Shown piece after piece: positions 1 through 6,273 of a stretch of 17,105 nt of DNA. The notes beneath the pieces were generated by a model. It saw only the letters and a program-made list of their open reading frames with translations. It had not been told where the DNA came from and ran no database searches. The stretch covers positions 1 through 17,105 of the forward strand of contig SLQI01000250.1 of the NCBI GenBank assembly GCA_007131535.1, in the 5' to 3' direction. The position numbers were made by a program, and so were the translations under genes. The DNA comes from Balneolales bacterium. Lineage in GTDB: Bacteria; Bacteroidota; Rhodothermia; Balneolales; Natronogracilivirgulaceae. The stretch's first letter is position 1, and every line of letters starts with the position of its first letter.

Positions 1-260
1 CAATCCTTAAACCAATCATTTCTTGTGGGTTTAGGAAGGGCTTTTCAAATTATCACGTATATTGAAAGAAAGTCGGGTCACAGGTTCCGATATTTTTTAA
101 AACACTCTGCACACGGTTTAGGAACTATGGCATCCAAGCTTATATTTTTCAACCCTAATTCAAGTTGCAGATAGCGGATACAATGCATTTTCGTATGCTC
201 CTGCCGTACTCCATTATATTGATCATTGATTTATTGTTAGTCTACCTCATTCAAACTAAA
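1..260. other. Gene-free stretch at the left edge
   Basis: No convincing reading frame, tRNA or repeat is seen on either strand. It lies downstream of the minus-strand methyltransferase and its terminator, so it probably separates that transcript from the next gene beyond the window. Confidence 0.6.
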
Positions 261-294
261 AAGGGCATGACAAATACATACCTGCCATGCCCTT
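261..294 (-). terminator. Intrinsic terminator of the methyltransferase gene
   Basis: A perfect 9-bp inverted repeat (aagggcatg at 261-269, catgccctt at 286-294) encloses a 16-base loop. Read on the minus strand the stem ends in cttTTTAGTTT, a short imperfect U-run. It lies about 28 bases past the stop codon of the gene at 323-1156, the expected place for a terminator. Confidence 0.6.
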
Positions 295-322
295 CTGAAA
301 TTTATGCCTGAGAAAAGGTATT

Positions 323-1156
323 TCACTTGCGGAAATGAAATACCCCCCAAGTCAGGTTGCCCTCTTTTCCGCCATTGACCCAGTGTCGCAAGCCCTTTTT
401 CATATTTTCCAGATACTCGCGTGAGACATGGCCTTCGAGTTCACCTTCTTTTTTCTCGGTTTCCTCGAGTACGCGCTGGTAATGGCGCGTCAGGTGATTC
501 CCGAGTTCATCGAAGGTAACCTCTTTAAGACCGGCTTCTTTGGCCATTCGGCGGTATTCAGCCGGTGAACCCATTTCAGTAAGATTCAGCCGGCCATAAA
601 TGGGCTGCAATACTGACTCGTCACAGTTATCGGTCTGCATGGGGTCGGTAAATATGAGATCACCGCCGGCTTTTAGAATCCGGGCTGCTTCTTGTATCAC
701 TTTCTGTTTTTGATCGCTGTGCAGAAAAGCATCTTCGGACCACACCACGTCAAAATGATTATCATCAAACGGTACATCGTCATAGCTTCCGTCGATGACA
801 TCAATCAGGTGGTCAAGGCCCTGCTCCCTGTTCATTTTTCGGCCTCGTTCATTTTCGGTTTCACTCAGGTTGACGACCGTAACATGGCAGCCGTATGTGC
901 TTGCCAGATAACGTGCTGATCCTGAAAAACCACCACCCAGATCGATAACTTTAGTGTCCTTATCAAGCCGTCCGGCGTGAGAAGCGATACGCTCCACCGC
1001 TCGCCGGCTGGCCCGGAAAATATCTTCATCATCGTTTTCATATACACCCACATGCAGGTCCTCTCCACCCCATACCATGTAGTAAAAATTGTGGGCATCC
1101 TGACTGTTATAGTAAGATCGTGCTACTTCTACTTCATCAGAATATTGTTTACTCAT
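323..1156 (-). CDS. Sarcosine/dimethylglycine N-methyltransferase (glycine betaine synthesis)
   Basis: This 277-residue class I SAM-dependent methyltransferase resembles the SDMT enzymes of halophiles, which methylate sarcosine and dimethylglycine to make the osmolyte glycine betaine in the cytoplasm. The N-terminal block around residues 12-39 (ARSYYNSQDA, FYYMVWGGEDLHVGVY) is typical of the GSMT/SDMT group. SAM motif I is VIDLGGGFSGSAR (70-82). Further on are VVWSEDAFLHSD, with the family's SEDAxLHS core, and the FTDPMQTD block. The length is normal for a single-domain SDMT. The ATG start fits the conserved N-terminus. The partner glycine/sarcosine methyltransferase (GSMT) is not in the window. 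A hairpin terminator follows the stop, so this gene ends its transcript. A related small-molecule methyltransferase with another amine substrate cannot be excluded. Confidence 0.82.
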   Translation of the reverse strand: MSKQYSDEVEVARSYYNSQDAHNFYYMVWGGEDLHVGVYENDDEDIFRASRRAVERIASHAGRLDKDTKVIDLGGGFSGSARYLASTYGCHVTVVNLSETENERGRKMNREQGLDHLIDVIDGSYDDVPFDDNHFDVVWSEDAFLHSDQKQKVIQEAARILKAGGDLIFTDPMQTDNCDESVLQPIYGRLNLTEMGSPAEYRRMAKEAGLKEVTFDELGNHLTRHYQRVLEETEKKEGELEGHVSREYLENMKKGLRHWVNGGKEGNLTWGVFHFRK

Positions 1157-1472
1157 AATGCATTGTTTATTTACAGATTCCGATTGCTATTAAATTCACT
1201 CAGATCAAATAAATTGATTCACTGTGCCATTTCATCTACCGAACGAGGTGAACACGCGCATGTTTTTCCGACCGGAATTATTCCCGGCCAGGATAGCTCA
1301 GAATCACCTCCAAAGATAGAGGAAGATAGAGAATGATGAGGGAAATCGCATTTTTCCTGAATACCACAAAAAATGAATAACTTACCTGATCCGGCATTAT
1401 CAAAACTCCAGGCTGATTTTCGATGAGACTCTGATTATCGTTTATGACCGGCGCTCAAAACTCATCAATCTA
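1157..1472. other. Intergenic region upstream of the methyltransferase
   Basis: No reading frame is supported. On the minus strand an octamer TTTATTTG (plus-strand caaataaa at 1206-1213) sits about 50 bases upstream of the methyltransferase ATG. It is one mismatch from the Bacteroidota -7 consensus TAnnTTTG, but no clear -33 element is seen. The promoter of the methyltransferase probably lies in this stretch. Confidence 0.4.
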
Positions 1473-1495
1473 ATACTGAGTTTAATTCTCAGTAT
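1473..1495 (-). terminator. Hairpin overlapping the stop of the small membrane protein gene
   Basis: A perfect 8-bp stem (atactgag 1473-1480, ctcagtat 1488-1495) has a 7-base loop. It includes the TGA stop (1489-1491) of the minus-strand gene ending at 1489. The following minus-strand bases (tagattg) are only weakly U-rich, so this may be a weak terminator or an mRNA-end stabilising hairpin. Confidence 0.4.
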
Positions 1496-1755
1496 GACCT
1501 CCCCTCTATCTCAAACATCTCACCTGATTCCGATGCCTTTTCCATATTACGACTGTCCTGCAGCATTTCCGGCCGGTATGCTACCATGGGTTCTTCGGTT
1601 TTCATAGCCTCATAGAAGTGTTCGGTAAAAAAGTATAACAATGCCACAAACACTCCTGCCTGTAAAAAACCGGGTAAGGTGAAATAGGATTGTTCAAACA
1701 GATAAATCAACAGAATGATAAAAAGCGCGAAAAGCAGCGTTGAAAATAGCTTCAT
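1489..1755 (-). CDS. Small two-helix membrane protein of unknown function
   Basis: I do not recognise this family. From the ATG at 1755 the product has 88 residues. Two hydrophobic helices (about residues 4-20 and 28-44) are joined by a short FEQSYFTLPG loop, and a charged hydrophilic tail of about 40 residues contains several Met and Glu. The frame stays open upstream to a GTG at 1857, but that adds 34 polar, low-complexity residues before the first helix. The ATG directly ahead of a Lys-Leu-Phe hydrophobic start is more believable. A hairpin overlaps the stop codon, which mildly supports a real transcript. The tail is probably cytoplasmic. The gene stands alone, separated by more than 300 bases from both neighbours. 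It could be non-coding. Confidence 0.5.
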   Translation of the reverse strand: MKLFSTLLFALFIILLIYLFEQSYFTLPGFLQAGVFVALLYFFTEHFYEAMKTEEPMVAYRPEMLQDSRNMEKASESGEMFEIEGRSY

Positions 1756-2181
1756 AGTTTTTCTGACTATCCGAAGGTTGGTTGTATCTGTAGAAGGTTT
1801 TGCAAAACCGTCTTTTTGACCGATCCCTAAACCATCGGAATTTTTTAAAATCCTCACATACGCTTAATATGCTGTGGTTTTAATCCACCAGCTGGCGTTT
1901 GGGGCTTGATCTCAGCCAAAAAACCTGTTATTGCAAAGCCTTCCTGTAATTAAAACGAAAGCAGCATGAGAATTTCAAGACTAATTTCATAACCGCACTA
2001 ATCGAAAAATAATCAGCTGCTTTGGCGGAGCTGTCAACCTTAGATGAATATGGTTTTTCCGATTCGGTTAAATGAGGGTAACTTGGGCTTGGGGTATTGC
2101 CGAATCTACATATCCCGGCAATAACACCCATGATATAATATAAGCTTCGTTAGTTGATTAAACCGGGAACGTCCGCAAATT
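1756..2181. other. Intergenic stretch with a doubtful short frame and an inverted repeat
   Basis: A 67-codon minus-strand frame (1928-2131) is open but has no recognisable domain, and its composition (many Ser, Lys and aromatic residues) looks non-coding. An 8-bp inverted repeat tattgccg/cggcaata (2095-2102 and 2116-2123, 13-base spacer) lies near its beginning without a U-run. Nothing else is supported. Confidence 0.4.
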
Positions 2182-3357
2182 TTATTCAACCGAATCCAAC
2201 ACTTTCCCCACAAACTCATTGAGATGATCTCTGTCGATCCAGCGGGTTACGATCACCAGGTCATGTTCCGGATCCGCGTAAATGATATTGGAGCCGGCAC
2301 CGGCATGATAAAAAGCCGATTCAGATGCAGAGGATAGTAACTCCCGATCAGTATTCAAAAACCAGTTCATAAATCCGAAGGTTTCCTGCTGATCGGTCGG
2401 TGTTAGCGAATATTCTATCCATTCTTCAGAGAGTATCTGCTCGCCGTCCCAATTGCCGCGATTTAGGGTTAGCAGACCAAATCGGGCCATATCACGAGCA
2501 TTGATAAACATGCCTCCACCCCAATGTCCGCCGCCGCTGACCGATTGCACATCAAGCCCATCAACCGTAACCCAGGAGTTGTGGTAACCGTGCCACTCCC
2601 AGCTGCGGGAAGCACCGATCGGGTCCATCACCTCCCTGCGCAATACTACGGGCAGCGGCTCACGCATTACACGCAATAATGAGAGCGCCAGTCGGTTGAC
2701 CCGCACGTCGTTGTATTTCCAATGGCTACCCGGCTCCTGCAACTCGCGTTCATGATATTTGCCCGTCTCTCCAACCGGACGGTCCGCCCAATCCGGTTTA
2801 TCAAATAATGTACCCTCCCATTCGCTGGTCATCCGCAACAGGTGATCCCAGGTAACCTGCCGGTTTTGTTCGGAATCAAACCCGCCATCCTGAACATAGT
2901 ACCGGACAGGATTGTGAATGTCAATCAACCCCTGATCGTAAGCAATACCAACTGTAGCCGACAAAAAGCTCTTGGTTACACTAAAGGTCATGTCCACCCG
3001 GTACGGATCACCCCATTCTGCGACGATATAACCGTTACGAATTATTATTCCGGTCGCCGGTCCGCGATCCTGAACCGGACCGATTATTTCATTATGCGGC
3101 TCTCCGGCAAAAGCCTGAGATATATACAATTCCAAATCTTCAGGGATATCCGACTCAGCATTAATAGCAAAATCCACAGCGTTTTCTAAGCGATCCGCGT
3201 CTATATTTAGCTCCTCAGGGCTGCGCTCAGTCCATTCAAATCCGTACTCCGGAAAGTAATACTGCTGAGCGTTGGATTGAGTTGCGGCAACACCCATGCT
3301 CAATAAGAAAAGTAATATACTCAGTCCTGCCTTTGAAAAGTCCGTTAAAGCCTTCAT
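2182..3357 (-). CDS. Exported serine hydrolase, beta-lactamase/S12 family
   Basis: This 391-residue protein has a class C beta-lactamase-like (S12) fold. Members act as D,D-peptidases, D-aminopeptidases, esterases or beta-lactamases using an acylated serine. A signal peptide runs to about residue 30, with likely cleavage at SNA|QQ, placing the enzyme in the periplasm or outside. The nucleophile motif SxxK is SVTK (126-129). The second motif YxN appears as YND (215-217). The third motif (KTG in lactamases) is replaced by HAG (351-353), as in many esterase-like and 6-aminohexanoate-dimer-hydrolase-like members. Length is normal for a one-domain S12 protein. The ATG start gives a proper signal peptide. 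It follows the aminotransferase with a 207-base gap, so it probably has its own promoter. The substrate is unknown; the HAG triad argues against a true beta-lactamase. Confidence 0.85.
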   Translation of the reverse strand: MKALTDFSKAGLSILLFLLSMGVAATQSNAQQYYFPEYGFEWTERSPEELNIDADRLENAVDFAINAESDIPEDLELYISQAFAGEPHNEIIGPVQDRGPATGIIIRNGYIVAEWGDPYRVDMTFSVTKSFLSATVGIAYDQGLIDIHNPVRYYVQDGGFDSEQNRQVTWDHLLRMTSEWEGTLFDKPDWADRPVGETGKYHERELQEPGSHWKYNDVRVNRLALSLLRVMREPLPVVLRREVMDPIGASRSWEWHGYHNSWVTVDGLDVQSVSGGGHWGGGMFINARDMARFGLLTLNRGNWDGEQILSEEWIEYSLTPTDQQETFGFMNWFLNTDRELLSSASESAFYHAGAGSNIIYADPEHDLVIVTRWIDRDHLNEFVGKVLDSVE

Positions 3358-3366
3358 GATCTCGGT

Positions 3367-3419
3367 TTTTTTGAATTATTCAGCACATTATAGTGACTGC
3401 AAGGAAATTTTTTGAATTA
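3367..3419 (-). repeat. Paired 12-base repeats upstream of the serine hydrolase
   Basis: The 12-mer ttttttgaatta occurs at 3367-3378 and again at 3408-3419, exactly 41 bases apart (about four helical turns). Both copies lie within 65 bases upstream of the ATG of the serine hydrolase. They could be operator half-sites or an AT-rich coincidence. Confidence 0.25.
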
Positions 3420-3564
3420 GTCTGATAAGAGTACACAAATAAAAAGAATGGTGAAAGGGGCCGGTCGACCTTCGCTGTGCTGCGGACTAAGTGTTCTACT
3501 ATTATTAGAATCCGGGTGCAGTCGGCGTGAATCCGCGGAAAAAAAACCACACTTTAGTAAGGAT

Positions 3565-4761
3565 TTATTTAATTACCCTCTTCAACCGCTCGACGCCTTT
3601 TTCCAGTTCCTGATCGGATTTTACGCAGGTAATTCTCAGAAAGCCTGCCCCCTGCTCTCCAAATGCCGAACCGGGAACAACGGCAACATGCTGTTCTTTT
3701 AATAAGCGCTCAGCAAGCGCTTCGGACGATTCCCCGGTCTGGCGAATATCGGCCCATCCGTAAAATCCGCCTTCCGGCATGCTGCAGGATACGCCGGGTA
3801 GTGAGTCAAGTTCTGAGGTCATATACTCACACCGGCGCTCCCATTCTTTCCACATATTGGTGAGGTCCGTACCGGGTTCCTCACCGAATGCATGGGCAGC
3901 TCCCATCTGCGTAAATGAACTTACGCAGGTAGCCAAGTGCTGCTGAAGCGTTACCATAGCACGGATTACCGGCGCAGGTGCATAGGTGAATCCCACACGC
4001 CATCCTCCCATAGAGGCGGTTTTGGTCAGTCCCATCAGGGTGATGCTGTACGCTTTCATTCCGGGACGTGTTGAAATGCAGGTATGTTGATGAGCTCCCC
4101 ACACCACCCGTTCATAGATTTCATCTGATATCACATACAGATTGTTTTCCTGAGCTACCCGGCAGATCACATCAAGTTCTTCCGGAGTGTGTACCACCCC
4201 TGTGGGATTGTGGGGTGAGCAAAACAGAATCGCTTTGGTGCGATCCGTAATTGCCGCTCTGAGTTCCTCTTCTTTCCAGCGATGATCGTTTTCCGGCCGA
4301 AGAGGTACAGGTACAGGAACACCTCCGAAAAACTGTATTGTCGGCGCATAACTGACAAACCCCGGGTCTTCCAGAATTACTTCATCCCCAGGATTCAAAA
4401 TTGACAGCAGCGAAAGCGTCAACCCATTCTTACACCCGAAAGTCGCTATAATTTCAGTTTCCGGATCGGCATCAATTGCGTTTTCCCGCTTAAGCTTTTT
4501 TGCGACCGCTTCCCGGTATTCAGGTTTTCCCTGAGCCATTGTCTGGTGAGTATCACCGTTCATCATGGCGTCGGAGGCCGTTCGGCAGATTGGCTTCGGA
4601 GTATCTTCTGCCGCGCGTCCCGCGGAAAAGTCCACGACATCTTCTCCCTGGCGTCGCAGGGTTTTGGCAAGGTCAGCAATACGCACGGTTGCTGATTCCG
4701 GCGCGGCGTGAATGCGTTGGGTAAGTTCGGGGGGATGTACGCTATCTGTTTTCATGGGCAT
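3565..4761 (-). CDS. Class I/II PLP-dependent aminotransferase
   Basis: This cytoplasmic pyridoxal-phosphate enzyme is of the aspartate-aminotransferase fold type I and transfers an amino group from an amino acid to a keto acid. Numbering from the ATG at 4761 (398 residues), the visible landmarks are SPHNPTG with Asn185 contacting the cofactor, SDEIYE with Asp213 and Tyr216, GLTKTASMGGWRVGF with the Schiff-base Lys247, and a C-terminal GFLRITC with the Arg that normally binds the substrate carboxylate. The pattern is closest to the bacterial Iγ aspartate/aromatic-like group. The frame extends to a TTG at 4767, but ATGs at 4761 and 4755 are better starts. It lies 71 bases behind the symporter stop, separated by a hairpin region that may attenuate read-through. 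Substrate cannot be assigned; the neighbours suggest amino-acid catabolism. Confidence 0.88.
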   Translation of the reverse strand: MPMKTDSVHPPELTQRIHAAPESATVRIADLAKTLRRQGEDVVDFSAGRAAEDTPKPICRTASDAMMNGDTHQTMAQGKPEYREAVAKKLKRENAIDADPETEIIATFGCKNGLTLSLLSILNPGDEVILEDPGFVSYAPTIQFFGGVPVPVPLRPENDHRWKEEELRAAITDRTKAILFCSPHNPTGVVHTPEELDVICRVAQENNLYVISDEIYERVVWGAHQHTCISTRPGMKAYSITLMGLTKTASMGGWRVGFTYAPAPVIRAMVTLQQHLATCVSSFTQMGAAHAFGEEPGTDLTNMWKEWERRCEYMTSELDSLPGVSCSMPEGGFYGWADIRQTGESSEALAERLLKEQHVAVVPGSAFGEQGAGFLRITCVKSDQELEKGVERLKRVIK

Positions 4762-4767
4762 GGGCAA

Positions 4768-4820
4768 CTTGGTTTTTTAAAAACCAAGCCGACAGCCGGA
4801 CTACGTCCGACAGCCGGCGG
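4768..4820 (-). terminator. Terminator or attenuator between symporter and aminotransferase
   Basis: On the minus strand, starting 15 bases past the symporter stop, GCCG-GCTGT-CGGAC-GTA-GTCCG-GCTGT-CGGC can fold into a stem with an internal loop, followed by TTGGTTTTT. That T-run is itself the left arm of a second palindrome (cttggttttt 4768-4777, aaaaaccaag 4779-4788) ending just ahead of the aminotransferase start. Two 11-base direct repeats (4789-4799, 4807-4817; ccgacagccgg on the plus strand) form the first structure. It resembles an intrinsic terminator with an alternative hairpin. Confidence 0.55.
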
Positions 4821-4832
4821 TTATTTACAATA

Positions 4833-6083
4833 TTAACTTTGTTGTTCGAAATCGTCGGTTTGGGTATTTCTACGCCAGCCTTCCCAGCGGGTGATTACTG
4901 TGGTAGCAACCATATCCCCGGTTACATTGATGGTAGTATTACCCATATCAATCAACCGGTAAACACCAACTACCATACCGGCAATTTCCAGCGGCAGGTT
5001 GAAGGCCTGTACGAAGATCATTGCGATCACGGCGCCGCCGCCGGGTATTCCGCCGGAGCCTTCAGAGAGTACCAGCCCTACCAAAAGGATAATAAGCATT
5101 TCGCCCAGCGTAAAATCCACTCCTGCGGCCTGGGCTGTAAACAGCAGTACAGCGGTCAGCATGAGTGAGGTGCCGTCTTTATTCAGCTGCGCTCCGAGCG
5201 GGAGCGTAAAGTTGTAGATCGATTTGGGCAGCTTCAGCTTTTCGCCCACGATTTGAAATGTCATCGACAACGTGGCCAGACTGCTGCATGTACCCGCCGC
5301 CGTTGCATACACCGGTCCGGTGCGTTTCAGGAAGTCGGATGCGGTGAAATCAGTCAACACCCATACCACAAAAATCTGCAGAGAAAACATGACGATCTGA
5401 GAAGTCCAGATTCCGCCAAGAAACAGCGCCATCGGACCGAACAGCTCCTGGCCGTATTCGCCAACGGTTGCCGCAATCAGCGCCCCGATACCGATGGGGC
5501 CGAATTTCATGATAATATCAACCAGTTTGCGGAAGACATCAGCAAAAGCGCTGAAGACCCGCTGCAGAGGCTGCTTTTGTTTATCAGGCAACAAAAGTGT
5601 GGCTATGCCCAGAAAAATGGCAAACACTACAATTTGTACTACATCTCCCTCACTGAAAGCCTCAACTACATTCTCCGGGAACAAGTCCATAATAATTTCC
5701 ACAACTCCCGGCACTTCACCGAAATCATCATCTACCTCTTCTTCTTCCTGAAGCTCCATACCGTCTCCGGGACGCAAAAAACTCATCATGAGAAGTCCCA
5801 TGGTCAGAGCGACGGTAGTAGAAGCCAGGTAATAGGTCATGATTTTGGCACCTAACCGGCCAATGACGCCAAGTTCTTCCACACTGGTTAACCCGGCCAG
5901 CAGATTAAAAAATACCAGCGGTATTGCGGCCATAAGCAGCAGGCGAATGAACAGGTCACCTACCGGTTCAACCCGGACAGCATACTCCGGGGCCATAAAA
6001 CCCGCTATGACCCCGACCACCATCAAAAGCAGGATTTTCATTCCCAGCGAAAGATTCCAGAAGTAAGAAAAAACGTAATTCAT
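4833..6083 (-). CDS. Dicarboxylate/amino acid:cation symporter (DAACS family)
   Basis: This 416-residue inner-membrane transporter belongs to the GltPh/GltP/EAAT family. It should import an amino acid or dicarboxylate with cations by the elevator mechanism. The tip of HP1 is seen as TCSSLATL, the TM7 loop as NKDGT (301-305) where the family has NMDGT, HP2 as GGIPGGGAV (344-352), and TM8 as DMGNTTINVTGD (379-390). Asp379, Asn386 and Asp390 match substrate and sodium ligands, but the position of GltPh Arg397 is Asn382. That Arg binds the side-chain carboxylate of aspartate or glutamate, so a neutral or other substrate is likely. An acidic stretch (110-123, ten Glu/Asp) lies between TM3 and TM4. 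The ATG start fits the first helix. A deacylase/peptidase cluster precedes it and an aminotransferase follows. Confidence 0.88.
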   Translation of the reverse strand: MNYVFSYFWNLSLGMKILLLMVVGVIAGFMAPEYAVRVEPVGDLFIRLLLMAAIPLVFFNLLAGLTSVEELGVIGRLGAKIMTYYLASTTVALTMGLLMMSFLRPGDGMELQEEEEVDDDFGEVPGVVEIIMDLFPENVVEAFSEGDVVQIVVFAIFLGIATLLLPDKQKQPLQRVFSAFADVFRKLVDIIMKFGPIGIGALIAATVGEYGQELFGPMALFLGGIWTSQIVMFSLQIFVVWVLTDFTASDFLKRTGPVYATAAGTCSSLATLSMTFQIVGEKLKLPKSIYNFTLPLGAQLNKDGTSLMLTAVLLFTAQAAGVDFTLGEMLIILLVGLVLSEGSGGIPGGGAVIAMIFVQAFNLPLEIAGMVVGVYRLIDMGNTTINVTGDMVATTVITRWEGWRRNTQTDDFEQQS

Positions 6084-6092
6084 GCAGGATTA

Positions 6093-6106
6093 GACAAATG
6101 TTTGTC
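6093..6106. promoter_or_regulatory. Inverted repeat just upstream of the symporter start
   Basis: gacaaa-tg-tttgtc is a perfect 6-bp inverted repeat with a 2-base centre. It lies 9 bases upstream of the symporter ATG. Position and symmetry suit an operator or a 5'UTR hairpin that could affect translation. No regulator gene is nearby. Confidence 0.3.
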
Positions 6107-6273
6107 AGAGGGGATATATCAGATCATCAACAAAGCAATCTCAACGGCAGCCAAAATTGATAAATTTAGCAAAGGACTCTGAAGGAGCGAAAAAAGTTAT
6201 ATGGCGAATAACTATGTTCTTCCTCTACATACGGAGGTTTTTCGCAATACCCTTCAGGCCCTTTGCAGATTTT

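Noticed and set aside
977..1336. 119-codon plus-strand frame
   Set aside because: Half of it is antisense to the methyltransferase and the rest has no domain or plausible composition.
1291..1340. tRNA-like D-arm text (ggatagctcag) upstream of the methyltransferase
   Set aside because: The bases after it do not continue the D-loop, and no acceptor stem, anticodon arm or TTC arm can be assembled.
3448..3702. 84-codon plus-strand frame with a lipoprotein-like SGCS motif
   Set aside because: The C-terminal half is antisense to the aminotransferase, and the apparent lipobox lies in a non-conserved gap; most likely chance.
5253..5855. 200-codon plus-strand frame
   Set aside because: Fully antisense to the symporter, whose motifs are unmistakable; composition is that of a shadow frame.
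6225..6250. Short stem followed by TTTTT on the plus strand
   Set aside because: The stem is only about 4 bp, and no plus-strand gene precedes it.
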